Origin: Paenibacillus ehimensis NBRC 15659
GTDB lineage: Bacteria > Bacillota > Bacilli > Paenibacillales > NBRC-103111
NCBI RefSeq assembly: GCF_004000785.1
Contig: NZ_BILX01000020.1
Span: 37,593-101,592 of the forward strand
Reading direction: 5' to 3'
Length of the DNA stretch: 64,000 bases
Part shown: positions 15,871 to 24,563 of the stretch, in pieces
How the letters are laid out: every line of letters begins with the position of its first letter
Numbering within the stretch: position 1 is the first letter of the stretch
The notes under the pieces: generated by a model
Databases searched by the model: none
Told to the model about the DNA's origin: nothing
Seen by the model: the letters and a program-made list of their open reading frames with translations, nothing else
Program-made: the position numbers and the translations under genes

Positions 15871-17295
15871 TTACCTTTTCGGCTTACCTGACGAATCGCG
15901 CTTTTCCTTGAGCCAGCGCGGCGCTCCTTTGTTTTTGCGGTCCCGTTCCCGGTCCGCCTTGCGTTTGTCCGGGGCAGCCGGAGCGGGGGTGCGGCCCGTG
16001 CCGGCCTGCGCCGGCTTTACGCTCTTTCCTTCCGTGCGGGGAAGCTTCGGAGCACCTGCCTGGGCAATACGCGCTTCGGGGTTTTCCCTTCCCGACGGCG
16101 CTGCGTCGGTAACCCGGCGTTCCACGAGCTTCTTCGTTTCCCGGCGAATGGCCCGCTCCTGCTCCGGATCGACGATTTTTCCATGAAACATCGTCCGCCG
16201 CTTGATGTCGATACCGAGCGCTTTGGCAAATTTATCGATAATGAACTGCTCCCGCGGCGTAATGATCGACAAGGCCGTGCCTTTGCGGCCCATCCGCCCT
16301 GTCCGGCCTACGCGGTGCACGTAATGGTCCGCATCGACTGGCGGGTCAAGGTTGATCACATGCGTAACCTGCGGCAGGTCAAGCCCGCGCGCGGCTACGT
16401 CGGTCGCGAGCAGCAGCTGGAATTTCCCGGCGCGGAACGCCTGCATCGTCTTGGCCCGCTCCTGCTTGAAGGAATCGCCGTACAGGCCTTCGACGGACAG
16501 GCCGACATACTGGAGCTTCGCCACCGCTTCCCCGATGTCGTCGGTCTCGTTGACGAACACGATCGCGGCCTTCGGATTGTACAGACGGACAAGCCGGCGA
16601 AGCGTATCGATTTTGTCCCGTTCCTCACATACGAAATACAAGTGCTCCAGCGTTTCCGAGGTGCGTTGCGCCGGATTTACCCGGACGAAGACCGGATCGC
16701 GCATCCAGCGGTCGATGACGGCCTGCAGCGGCGGCGGGAACGTCGCGGAAAAAAACAGCAGCTGCCGGTCGCGCAGCATGCCTTTGAACAACGCCTCCAC
16801 ATCCTGCATGGACCCCAGCTCGAACACTTGATCGACCTCGTCGACGACGACCGTGCGGATCCCGTGCAGCTTCAATTTGCGGAGCTTGACCAGCTCCTGC
16901 ACGCGGCCGGGCGTCCCTACCACGATCTGCGGCTTGAGCTTCAACCGGTCGATCTGGCGCTCAATGGAGGCGCCGCCGATCAGCTGCTGCACGCGGATGT
17001 CGCTATCTTTCACAAGCTGCTCCAGCGTCTGCACGATCTGCATGCCGAGCTCTCGCGTCGGCACCAGGACAAGAGCTTGTACCTCTCTTGCGCCCGTGTC
17101 TATTTTATGCAGCAGCGGCAGCGAATAAGCCAACGTTTTCCCCGTACCGGTCTGCGATTGCGCAACGATATCCTTTCCTTCAAGCGCGACGGGTATCGCT
17201 TCCGCCTGTATGTCCGACGGCTCCGTGATGTCCAGCTCCTGCAGCCGTTTGACATACTGCGGAGCGATATGTAAAGCTGCAAACCCCGTATTCAT
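15871..17295 (-). CDS. DEAD-box ATP-dependent RNA helicase
   Basis: A 474-residue cytosolic helicase with the full motif set: Q-motif region (DITEPSDIQAEAIPVALEGKD), motif I AQSQTGTGKT, Ia PTRELG, GG, TPGR, motif II VVDEVD (a DEVD variant of DEAD), SAT, and VI HRVGRTGRMGRKG. A basic, Pro/Ala/Lys-rich tail from about residue 380 is typical of CshA/RhlE-like proteins acting on structured RNA. ATG 17295 is chosen because GAGAGGATG lies just upstream and homology begins at once. Extending upstream adds 50 residues with no helicase character. Confidence 0.9.
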   Translation of the reverse strand: MNTGFAALHIAPQYVKRLQELDITEPSDIQAEAIPVALEGKDIVAQSQTGTGKTLAYSLPLLHKIDTGAREVQALVLVPTRELGMQIVQTLEQLVKDSDIRVQQLIGGASIERQIDRLKLKPQIVVGTPGRVQELVKLRKLKLHGIRTVVVDEVDQVFELGSMQDVEALFKGMLRDRQLLFFSATFPPPLQAVIDRWMRDPVFVRVNPAQRTSETLEHLYFVCEERDKIDTLRRLVRLYNPKAAIVFVNETDDIGEAVAKLQYVGLSVEGLYGDSFKQERAKTMQAFRAGKFQLLLATDVAARGLDLPQVTHVINLDPPVDADHYVHRVGRTGRMGRKGTALSIITPREQFIIDKFAKALGIDIKRRTMFHGKIVDPEQERAIRRETKKLVERRVTDAAPSGRENPEARIAQAGAPKLPRTEGKSVKPAQAGTGRTPAPAAPDKRKADRERDRKNKGAPRWLKEKRDSSGKPKR

Positions 17296-17377
17296 TCGAT
17301 CATCCTCTCTTCCCTTGCGTTTCCTTAGTATACCAAAATATGCGGGCAATTGCCCTACCCGGCGGGAAGACAGCCGG

Positions 17378-18238
17378 TTACCGGCCCCGGCCCTCCGCCC
17401 GCTCCCGTTGACTTGCAATCCATCCGAACACCGCATCGAGCGCACGTTCGTCGTCCTCCTTCGGAAAGCGGTGCCCGAGCCCGTCGTACAGCTCCATCTT
17501 GTACTCCTTTCCGGCCCGCTCCAGCGCTGCTCCCAGCTTGCGCGCCTGCTCTACGCTGACCTGCGCATCCGCCGTGCCGTGCACGATCATGACGGGCACG
17601 CGGATCGCGTCGACCCAACGGACGGGCGAGCGCCGCTCGTAGCATTCGGCCTGCTTGCGGGGATGGCCGACGACCCTCTTCAGCATCCGCCTCAGATCGA
17701 CGCGCTCTTCGTAGGTATCGAGCAGATCGCTCACGCCCCCCCACACGACGACCGGGCCGGCGCCCTCGCACTCTTTAGCCGCCAGCAGCGCCATCAGCGC
17801 GCCGCGCGAGAAACCGATCAGCGGAATCGGTCCGGACTGCACCTCCGGCAGCGATTGCATGAGAGTAATGGCATGATGCACGTCGAAGCGGTCTTCCCCT
17901 CCGAAGTCCTCCCGTCCCTCGCCGCCTTCGTTGCCCCGATAGAACGGCGCAAATACCGCATACCCGCGCCGCGCCATCGAAAAAATGCGGCGTTTGCGCA
18001 CCATCCCGACCTTACGGATGCCTCCCCGGCAGTAAATTAAGCCGGGAACGGGCATGGCCGCATCGGGCACGGCAAGATAACCTTTCACCTGAAGTCCTTG
18101 GCTAATATATGTCAGCCGGTAAAGCGATATGCCCTTCGCCAGGCTGCGGAGAAGCTCCCTTTGAACCAGCGTGCCGTCCGCCGGAACGCCGCCGGTGGAC
18201 CCGCTTTGCAGGATGTTTGTATCGGTAGGTATAGGCAT
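17378..18238 (-). CDS. alpha/beta hydrolase (dienelactone hydrolase / prolyl oligopeptidase type)
   Basis: A 286-residue soluble hydrolase. The nucleophile elbow is GFSRGA, the acid is in MIVHGTADAQV and the histidine in YDGLGHRFP. It also has the oxyanion-strand sequence PGLIYCRGG and the helix segment VFAPFYRGNEGG seen in S9-like esterases. The substrate is unknown. It is divergent from the small gene at 18321. Confidence 0.85.
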   Translation of the reverse strand: MPIPTDTNILQSGSTGGVPADGTLVQRELLRSLAKGISLYRLTYISQGLQVKGYLAVPDAAMPVPGLIYCRGGIRKVGMVRKRRIFSMARRGYAVFAPFYRGNEGGEGREDFGGEDRFDVHHAITLMQSLPEVQSGPIPLIGFSRGALMALLAAKECEGAGPVVVWGGVSDLLDTYEERVDLRRMLKRVVGHPRKQAECYERRSPVRWVDAIRVPVMIVHGTADAQVSVEQARKLGAALERAGKEYKMELYDGLGHRFPKEDDERALDAVFGWIASQRERAEGRGR

Positions 18239-18258
18239 GTTCGGTTCACTCCATTTTT

Positions 18259-18287
18259 TGACACAAAGTCGTTCCGGCGTTACACTA
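18259..18287 (+). promoter_or_regulatory. strong sigma-A promoter
   Basis: TTGACA (18259-18264), N17, TACACT (18282-18287), reading to the small gene at 18321. Confidence 0.7.
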
Positions 18288-18320
18288 AGATGTATTATGA
18301 CCGGAAAGGTGGATTTTCAA

Positions 18321-18599
18321 ATGAATTCCCGTTTTGCCGCCGAATTCGAAGGACTGGTTGAGAAATATGCCGAGCTGCTGACCGGCGACGCTTCTGCCGA
18401 AACGGTGGAAAAAATAAAGGTTTGGGCGATCTACAACCATATCCACAAAACGATGCCAGCTCTTGCAAGCCATTGGAATCAGCAGCATCCCGAGGGCAAA
18501 GCCGACGTCCGCAAGCTGTTCGAAGAGGTTCGCGACCGCAACCAGAAGCTGAAAGCCGCAAATCAACAGCAGGAAGCGAAGCCGGAGCCGGAAGCCTGA
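18321..18599 (+). CDS. small conserved protein, probably DUF2573/YusU-like
   Basis: A 92-residue soluble alpha-helical protein: MNSRFAAEFEGLVEKYAELLTG, then WAIYNHIHKTMPALASHW and a charged tail. From memory this resembles the YusU (DUF2573) family of Bacillus, whose function is unknown. ATG 18321 is used because AAAGGTGG lies eight bases upstream and a strong promoter ends at 18287. Confidence 0.75.
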   Translation: MNSRFAAEFEGLVEKYAELLTGDASAETVEKIKVWAIYNHIHKTMPALASHWNQQHPEGKADVRKLFEEVRDRNQKLKAANQQQEAKPEPEA

Positions 18600-18632
18600 T
18601 CGCGTGCCTTCGCCTTACCTCCCGGCTTGCGG

Positions 18633-19409
18633 CTATTTTTTGTTGAGCAGTTTATAAGCGATTCCGTCGAACAGCCGCGGAAACAATTGATACAGCTTCA
18701 CCCCGGCGGCCGCCATGAACGGCAGGTTCACCTCGGGCGTCCCCCGCTCGATGGCTTCCAGCACAGCCCGGGCGACACGCTCCGGCTTCAGCATAAACCA
18801 CTGGACGTTCTTCACATAATTCCCCGAAGGGTCGGCCCGGTCAAAAAACGGCGTATCGATCGGCCCGGGATTGACGGCCGTCAGACGAACGCCGGTGCCG
18901 ACAAGCTCCTGCCGCAGACAGTTGGTCAAGCCGAGCACGGCATGCTTGGTGGCGGAGTAGGCGCTCGATTTGGCCGAGCCGATCTTCCCGGCCATGGAGG
19001 CGATGTTGACGATATGGCCGCTCCCCTGCTTCAGCATGGAAGGCAGCACCGCTTTCGTACAGCGGACCGTCCCCATATAATTCACGTCCATCATGCTCTC
19101 GAATTCACTTAAAGGCGCCGTCACGAACGGATCGAACACGCCGTAGCCCGCATTGTTGATCAGAATGTCGATCCGCCCGTATTCGGCGATCACCCGCTCC
19201 ATCGTTGCCGTTACTTGCTCCGCCGACGTTACATCGAGCCGGTATATGCCGTGCTTGCCCTCTATTTTAGCGGACGCCTCCGCCAGCTTTTGCTCCGATC
19301 GCGCCATCAGTACAGGAACGGCTCCGCGCTGCGCCAGCATCTGCGCCATCAACGCGCCGATCCCGCTGGACGCTCCCGTGATTACCGCGATTTTTCCATG
19401 AACATCCAT
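18633..19409 (-). CDS. short-chain dehydrogenase/reductase (SDR)
   Basis: A 258-residue classical SDR: NAD(P)-binding TGASSGIG, NNAG, catalytic Ser in IVNIASMAG, YSATK with the active Tyr and Lys, and NPGPIDTPF. The arginine after strand 2 (MARSEQKLAE) suggests NADP(H) preference. The C-terminal extension (KLYQLFPRLFDGIAYKLLNKK) is typical of the DltE/YqjQ-like lipid-associated group, but the substrate is unknown. Confidence 0.85.
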   Translation of the reverse strand: MDVHGKIAVITGASSGIGALMAQMLAQRGAVPVLMARSEQKLAEASAKIEGKHGIYRLDVTSAEQVTATMERVIAEYGRIDILINNAGYGVFDPFVTAPLSEFESMMDVNYMGTVRCTKAVLPSMLKQGSGHIVNIASMAGKIGSAKSSAYSATKHAVLGLTNCLRQELVGTGVRLTAVNPGPIDTPFFDRADPSGNYVKNVQWFMLKPERVARAVLEAIERGTPEVNLPFMAAAGVKLYQLFPRLFDGIAYKLLNKK

Positions 19410-19541
19410 CCTCCGGTTCCCCCTGTCTTCTATCGAACAAAAAAAGCGAAGCGCTCCCGGCGTTATCGGAACCGGAGAAGCGTTCGCTTACAGCTTACAC
19501 GTAATGGACTTGTCATTTCAACTACAGGGCATGCCGCTTGC

Positions 19542-20000
19542 TTAAGCGATCAGCACTTGAATATCCAGCTCACCGATGCCTTCCATAATCAGCGGGATCG
19601 TCAGCGCCTTTTGCGCGTTGAAGCCGGCCGCATGCGCGGAATGAAGCAGCTTGGGCGGCGTAATATCGACGCGGACCCCTTGATTGAACAGCATCGTGCT
19701 CGCATTGCCGCTGATCATATTGCTGAGCTCGGAAATGGCGCTTTTGCCAATGTCGTCCATTTCGGTGATCGAAAAACCGCCCATCATGGCGGACACGACC
19801 TTGAGCGCTACTTCCTCGTGCAATCCGAAGACGATGTCCCCTTCCATTTGCCCGGTCATGCCGATTTGAATCCAAATGTATTTTTCAACAAACTTCACGT
19901 CTTTGATGCCGAGCTGTCCGGTGGTCGGTCGTACATTGGCGACTTGTTCGATGACGATTCTGGCCGACTCCAAAAACGGGTTGATAAGCTCTGCCTTCAT
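19542..20000 (-). CDS. chemotaxis protein CheX-like phosphatase
   Basis: A 152-residue protein with the CheC/CheX/FliY fold. The phosphatase helix SAISELSNMISGNAS carries the E-x2-N pair that attacks phospho-CheY, and a proline-containing strand follows (VDITPPKLL). The first half has TGQMEGDIVFGLHEEVALKVV. It probably removes phosphate from CheY-P or another receiver domain. It stands alone here, away from che/fli genes. The only other chemotaxis gene nearby is the receptor at 24564. ATG 20000 has AAAGGAGACC upstream; a longer form would add 51 unrelated residues. Confidence 0.8.
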   Translation of the reverse strand: MKAELINPFLESARIVIEQVANVRPTTGQLGIKDVKFVEKYIWIQIGMTGQMEGDIVFGLHEEVALKVVSAMMGGFSITEMDDIGKSAISELSNMISGNASTMLFNQGVRVDITPPKLLHSAHAAGFNAQKALTIPLIMEGIGELDIQVLIA

Positions 20001-20179
20001 AAGATGACCGGTCTCCTTTTTTCGACAATATGCCGCAGATCCATAGGACTTTTTTGTTATTTCATTATACCTAAATTCATGGTGCAAGTATAGAACTTTT
20101 GTCGCGTTTTGTGTGAAATATAACAAAAAGGACAGGATTGAAGCACCTTTCAAAGAAACCGTCTGATTCTTTATACATG

Positions 20180-21037
20180 CTACAAGCTGCCCCGCCCGGG
20201 GATTTCGCCGACGCCGGCTTGCTCCGGCAAGCAGGGCTCATACATCATGATGGCGTGGTTCTCTGCAACGAACTGTTCGTCCAGCCAGTGTCCTTCCGAA
20301 TCGAACCGGTTGCGGCATATGACGTTATGACGAACATATCCGCCGCACCATTCCTGGGTAATCCAGTGCTTGGTTTCGGTAATCTCGTAACGGCACGATG
20401 CCGGACTGTCGGCCCGCCATTCTCCGACCAGATCGGTGTCCGTCAGCCATACCCGGAGCTGATAGCTCATCTCCGTGCGGTTCTCGATCTGCAAATCCAA
20501 ATAATTGTAAAAGCAAGTCGCCCCCGTTCCGAAAGGCTGCTTTCGTCCTGCATCGGGAAAGACGTCGTAGCCGTGCCGGTATCTCTCCGTCACGGTAAGC
20601 GGCGTATGCAGCGTCATCCAGTAGATCAGATTGGAAAGCTGGCATAAACCGCCTCCCACCCCGGCCCGAACCGTGCCGTGATGCAGCACCATACCGTCCA
20701 CATAGCCTTGACGGCGGGTCGGTTTGCCGATCGTCCTCCAGTACGAGAACGTTTCGCCCGGCTGAAGGACCAGACCGTCCAGCCGCTTCGCGGCGAGCCT
20801 CAAGTTGATCATTTTGTTGTATTGAAGCTGCATCTCCACATTCCGAAGCTGTCGAAGCAGCGGCGTCCGGTGGGTAAAATGAACGTGCCGCAGCGGTTCT
20901 TCCCGGCGCACTCGCGCAAAGCGTTTGTTTCCGAGCATCCAGCTCACGCGGCGGCGCAGCCGGTAGTACGCAATGCCCGCCGCGGTCCGCCATCGGCTGC
21001 GGCGCTTCGGCTTCGGCACCGACGATGGACCGAACAT
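20180..21037 (-). CDS. VanW family protein
   Basis: A 285-residue protein with the VanW core: LQPGETFSYWRTIG, VDGMVLHHGTVRAGVGGGLCQLSNLIYWMTLHTPL and VTERYRHGYDVFPD. VanW was first seen in vanB-type vancomycin resistance clusters, but chromosomal copies are common in Paenibacillus and their role is not known. The basic N-terminus (KPKRRSRWRT) is not a typical signal peptide. Confidence 0.85.
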   Translation of the reverse strand: MFGPSSVPKPKRRSRWRTAAGIAYYRLRRRVSWMLGNKRFARVRREEPLRHVHFTHRTPLLRQLRNVEMQLQYNKMINLRLAAKRLDGLVLQPGETFSYWRTIGKPTRRQGYVDGMVLHHGTVRAGVGGGLCQLSNLIYWMTLHTPLTVTERYRHGYDVFPDAGRKQPFGTGATCFYNYLDLQIENRTEMSYQLRVWLTDTDLVGEWRADSPASCRYEITETKHWITQEWCGGYVRHNVICRNRFDSEGHWLDEQFVAENHAIMMYEPCLPEQAGVGEIPGRGSL

Positions 21038-21133
21038 CCGTCCTCCCCCTCCCTTCCTTCATTCTAGCAAAATCCCGATCGCGTTACTACGACGAATCGA
21101 CACATGCGTCGAATTTTCGTCTAAGATGGCAAA

Positions 21134-21170
21134 AGGCGGCTGAGCTCCCGAACGGGCCTCTCCGCCGCCT
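21134..21170 (-). terminator. terminator after the Nudix gene
   Basis: On the minus strand AGGCGGC (21170-21164) pairs with GCCGCCT (21140-21134), with an inner CCCG/CGGG, followed by TTTTG. Confidence 0.7.
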
Positions 21171-21173
21171 GCA

Positions 21174-21626
21174 TTATTGCTGCCAACCGTAGCTGTCGTA
21201 AAATACGCCCGCCAGCACGTTCTCAACCGCCTGGCGCACATGGGGAATCATATCTCCCGGAAGACCGTCCAGCGGATACCACGCCATTTCGGAGCATTTG
21301 TCCGGTTCCCGGTTGTACGGCTCCCCCTCCCAGCGCTTCACGGTCAGAAAAAAATCGATCCATTCGCCCGTATCCGAAAGCCGGTGCATGACGCTCGCCA
21401 CTTCCAGATCGGCCGGGTCCACCCGGACGCCGCTTTCCTCCCACGCTTCACGCGCAGCCGCCCGCTTCACCTCTTCGTTCCCGTCTATTTTACCGGCCAC
21501 CAGACTCAGCTTGCCATCCTCGTAGCCGGTATTGGTTCGGCGAAGCAGCAGCAGCTTGTTCTCCCGCACAAGGAGCAGATACACGGCGCTGTGTACCCGA
21601 AACCACTCTTTTTCGGTCGTACTCAT
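21174..21626 (-). CDS. Nudix hydrolase
   Basis: A 150-residue enzyme with the Nudix box G-x5-E-x7-REAWEESGV (GKIDGNEEVKRAAAREAWEE), which binds Mg2+ and hydrolyses nucleoside diphosphate derivatives. The segment MAWYPLDGLPGDMIP is typical of ADP-ribose/NTP-type members. The exact substrate is unknown. ATG 21626 (MSTTEKEW) has GGAGG eight bases upstream; a longer frame exists but lacks a better site. Confidence 0.85.
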   Translation of the reverse strand: MSTTEKEWFRVHSAVYLLLVRENKLLLLRRTNTGYEDGKLSLVAGKIDGNEEVKRAAAREAWEESGVRVDPADLEVASVMHRLSDTGEWIDFFLTVKRWEGEPYNREPDKCSEMAWYPLDGLPGDMIPHVRQAVENVLAGVFYDSYGWQQ

Positions 21627-21720
21627 AAGCTGTCCTCCGCAATCATTTATCATGGGGTCGATGCCTAAAATCAAGCTTCTCCGTTCGTTCCAGAACCATT
21701 ATACACCCTTCGGACAGCTT

Positions 21721-22524
21721 TCACATCCGCAGCCCCATCGCATTGCCGGAGCTGTACCGCCGAAGGCCGCGGTGAAAGAACCATAGACCGGCCGCAGTCA
21801 CGAGCGCCGTCATGCCGAGCGCCTGCAGCGTAAACGCAAGATCCGCTTCCCGCAGCAGTCCGATCGGCAAATAGCTGATGAACCCGGCGGGGATGACCGT
21901 AAACAGAAGCAGCCGGCCCCAGCCGCTGAAAATGCCCGTCGGGTAGGTGGAAAAGGCAAGAATCGCATTGAACATCTGCTGGCCGATCCCTTCGGCTTGC
22001 CCGATATAGAAGGCGAGCGACTGCGTCGTCACCACGAAGAACAGAAAAATCAGCATCGCGATGAGCAGCGCCAGCGCGAATTTGAGCAGGCCGAGCGGCG
22101 AGCGGTCCCCGAACAGCCCATACAGCAGCAGGGCGAACAGCACGTCCCCAATCGCGGAGACGGACATCCGGCTGACCAGAATATGAAGCAGCACCGGCTT
22201 CGGCTGCGTCAGGTACAGATCGAGCTGACCGCCCGCAACCAGCGAAGCCAGCCGGTACGCGTTGCCGAACAGCACGGCGGACAAGCCGAAGCCGCCCGCG
22301 CTCACCGCCCACATCATCATCACGTCGTGAAGCTCCCAGCCGTTGACGACCGGAAACCGCCGAAAATAAAGACCCCAGAAAAAAATCCAGACGGCATTGT
22401 TTACCATCATCATACCCGCAGTCATTAGAAAGCTCAGCCGGAATTCCATCGCGCCGGCCAAATTGAGCTTCCAGCACGTCCATACGAACCGCAGCAGCGG
22501 CGCCAGTTTCCAATTCTGCCGCAT
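21721..22524 (-). CDS. ABC-2 family exporter permease
   Basis: A 267-residue membrane protein with six predicted segments and the internal hallmark LDLYLTQPKPVLLHILVSRMS found in the COG3694-type permeases. It is the third gene of an operon with a paralogous permease and an ATPase. Its gene begins 25 bases after the second permease. The transported molecule is unknown. Confidence 0.85.
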   Translation of the reverse strand: MRQNWKLAPLLRFVWTCWKLNLAGAMEFRLSFLMTAGMMMVNNAVWIFFWGLYFRRFPVVNGWELHDVMMMWAVSAGGFGLSAVLFGNAYRLASLVAGGQLDLYLTQPKPVLLHILVSRMSVSAIGDVLFALLLYGLFGDRSPLGLLKFALALLIAMLIFLFFVVTTQSLAFYIGQAEGIGQQMFNAILAFSTYPTGIFSGWGRLLLFTVIPAGFISYLPIGLLREADLAFTLQALGMTALVTAAGLWFFHRGLRRYSSGNAMGLRM

Positions 22525-22549
22525 TTCGTTCCCCTCCCTTCCTGGCGGC

Positions 22550-23353
22550 TCAGCCGCCGTTGACGTTCAGCTTGCGGACGCCCAGCCGGTAGACGAGCCA
22601 GACGACCAGCGCCAATACGGCCGCCCACGTCCACTGTACTGCCAGCATCGGAGCGAGATGGATTTCCTCCCAGCGGACGGCGGTTTTGGCCGGGAAATAC
22701 AAGACCGCCTGAAACGGCAGCCAGCGGCACACCTGCTGCAGCGCTTCGGGAAACAGCTCGAGCGGCATCAGCATGCCGCCGATCGTAAACAGCAGCTTAT
22801 GGTACACGAACTCCAGTCCCCGCGTCTCCTCGACCCAGAACGCACACAGCGACAGCGCCATATTGAGCATAAAGTTGACGGTCATCGCGCCGAGGCTCAT
22901 GACGAAAAATCCGAGCCAGCCCCAGCCGAACGACGGAGGACCGAAAAAGGCGAGGCCAAGCGCGCAGCCAACGGCGAGGTTCACAAGCAGCCGTACCGTT
23001 ACTTCGCTCACGTAAGCCATATAATGGTAGCCGATATAGCTGAACGGCCGCGTCAGCTTGTAGCCGACATCGCCGCTTTTCACTTCTTCCTCCACGCGGG
23101 TGCACAGGCTGGGAAACGCCATGGTCAGCGCCTCGGCGAATAAAATATACCAAATGATCTGCCCGAAGCTGTAGCCTTCGATGAGCTGCGACCCTTCCCC
23201 GCGGTACGTCGTCTGCCACAATTGAATGAAAATGTACATGATGATGATCAGGAAAATCGAGCGGATTAAAAAGTCGAGTACGTAAGCAAAATGATTCCGC
23301 AGGCTGATTCGCCCGATCGCGCCGTATTTCAGCAGCTTCGGCCCCAGATTCAT
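22550..23353 (-). CDS. ABC-2 family exporter permease
   Basis: A 267-residue membrane protein with six predicted segments, including IRSIFLIIIMYIFIQLWQTTY, and the motif GDVGYKLTRPFSYIGYHYMAYVSE of the COG4587-type permeases. Its start overlaps the end of the ATPase gene by four bases, so the subunits are translationally coupled. It should pair with the permease at 21721 as a heterodimer. Confidence 0.85.
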   Translation of the reverse strand: MNLGPKLLKYGAIGRISLRNHFAYVLDFLIRSIFLIIIMYIFIQLWQTTYRGEGSQLIEGYSFGQIIWYILFAEALTMAFPSLCTRVEEEVKSGDVGYKLTRPFSYIGYHYMAYVSEVTVRLLVNLAVGCALGLAFFGPPSFGWGWLGFFVMSLGAMTVNFMLNMALSLCAFWVEETRGLEFVYHKLLFTIGGMLMPLELFPEALQQVCRWLPFQAVLYFPAKTAVRWEEIHLAPMLAVQWTWAAVLALVVWLVYRLGVRKLNVNGG

Positions 23354-24336
23354 ACGCTTCCCTCCCGCTCATAAATATGCGTAATGATGCTCTCCATGGA
23401 AGGATCTTCGATCGTGATGTCCGAAACCCGGTACGCCGCGACGAGGCGGGAAAGCACCTCCTGGGCAGCGATCGCCGACGTATCGACGGAAAGCGCCAGC
23501 TCCTGGTCCGTTTGCGCCAGCACTTCTACGCCCTCATGCCGGAACGGCGGGCCCGGCTCCAGCAGCTTGAGCCGGATCGTCTTGCCGGTCAGCAGCTCCC
23601 GCTTCATCGCCTCGACCGTATCGTCAAAGATCATCTGCCCGTGGTTGATGACCACGGCCCGCCGGCACAGCTGCTCGATATCTCCTGCATCGTGGGAGGT
23701 CAGGAACACGGTCGTCCCTTCCTCCCGGTTCATGAACCGGATCAGCTCGCGTATGCTTTGCTTGACCACCACGTCCAGCCCGATCGTCGGCTCGTCAAGG
23801 AACAGGATTTGCGGCCGGTGCAGCATCGCCGCCGCAATCTCGCAGCGCATCCGCTCGCCGAGCGACAGCTTCCGCACGGGAGTATGCAAGTACGGCTCCA
23901 GCTCGAAGCGGCGGACGAGATCGTCCCGCCGGGCGAGATAATCGCTGCGCTTCAATTCGTAAATGCGGCTCATCAGCTCGAACGAGTCGGCGGGGGGAAG
24001 ATGGTACCAAAGCTGCGATTTCTGCCCGAAGACGGAGCCGATCCGGTAAGCCAGTTTGCCGCGCTCCTTCCACGGACAGAAGCCGAGTACCTCCGCGTAT
24101 CCGCCGGACGGATGCAGAATGCCGGTCAGCATCTTGATCGTGGTCGATTTGCCGGCGCCGTTCGGTCCGAGAAACGCCAGCGTCTCCCCCTGCGGGACGG
24201 TCAGGTCGATGCCTTGCACCGCCGTCTTCTCGCTGTACTGCGGGCGCAGCAGCGAACGCACCCCGGCCTTGAAGCCTTCCTCCTTCCGTTTCACGGCGAA
24301 CCGTTTCGTCAGCCCTTCGGCCCGTATCGCATTCAT
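23350..24336 (-). CDS. ABC transporter ATP-binding protein (NatA/COG4586-like)
   Basis: A 328-residue ATPase: Walker A GPNGAGKSTT (about 57-66), Q-loop GSVFGQKSQLWYHLPPADSF with the insertion typical of COG4586, signature KLSLGERMR, Walker B ILFLDEPTIGLD, and H-loop TSHDAGDIE. The C-terminal 80 residues form an extra domain. It is the first gene of a three-gene ABC-2 operon preceded by a riboswitch-terminator, so its expression should depend on a small ligand. AAGGAGAAGGAGG lies directly upstream of the ATG. Confidence 0.9.
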   Translation of the reverse strand: MNAIRAEGLTKRFAVKRKEEGFKAGVRSLLRPQYSEKTAVQGIDLTVPQGETLAFLGPNGAGKSTTIKMLTGILHPSGGYAEVLGFCPWKERGKLAYRIGSVFGQKSQLWYHLPPADSFELMSRIYELKRSDYLARRDDLVRRFELEPYLHTPVRKLSLGERMRCEIAAAMLHRPQILFLDEPTIGLDVVVKQSIRELIRFMNREEGTTVFLTSHDAGDIEQLCRRAVVINHGQMIFDDTVEAMKRELLTGKTIRLKLLEPGPPFRHEGVEVLAQTDQELALSVDTSAIAAQEVLSRLVAAYRVSDITIEDPSMESIITHIYEREGSV

Positions 24337-24368
24337 GTTCCTCCTTCTCCTTTCCTCTGCTAAAGCAG

Positions 24369-24420
24369 AAAAGACCCCGTGCCGTTTCGCCTTGTCGGCG
24401 GAACTTGCACGAGGTCTTTT
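24369..24420 (-). terminator. riboswitch expression-platform terminator
   Basis: On the minus strand AAAAGACC-T-CGTGC pairs with GCACG-G-GGTCTTTT. The 5' arm begins within the conserved GGGATAAAAG of the aptamer, so ligand binding and termination are mutually exclusive in the usual way. Confidence 0.8.
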
Positions 24421-24510
24421 ATCCCTACGGTGTAGCGCGGCTCTATCGGTGGCGCGCCGGCTCCGCTTGGTTCGCCCGGCCGCTTGGCCGTCGGATCCCT
24501 AGAAGCCCTT
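24410..24510 (-). promoter_or_regulatory. ykkC-class riboswitch aptamer upstream of the ABC-2 exporter operon
   Basis: Minus-strand sequence has the two hallmark blocks of the ykkC class: CTAGGGATCCGA (24502-24491) and TACACCGTAGGGATAAAAG (24434-24416). They are joined by paired regions, including CGGCC-AAGC-GGCCG. Known ykkC subtypes sense guanidine (subtype 1), ppGpp, PRPP or nucleoside diphosphates. The usual GGTCCGAGAG block of the guanidine type is not obvious here (the corresponding region reads GAACCAAGCGG), so the ligand is left open. It sits 5' of the ABC-2 operon and overlaps a terminator. Confidence 0.75.
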
Positions 24511-24527
24511 CCACGTTTAATTGTTAT

Positions 24528-24556
24528 ATACTACCACGTGATGTAAGGAATGACAA
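24528..24556 (-). promoter_or_regulatory. candidate promoter for the riboswitch-exporter transcript
   Basis: On the minus strand TTGTCA (24556-24551), N17, TAGTAT (24533-24528). The transcript would start about ten bases before the aptamer. It lies just downstream of the chemoreceptor stop codon. Confidence 0.5.
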
Positions 24557-24563
24557 GATGCAT

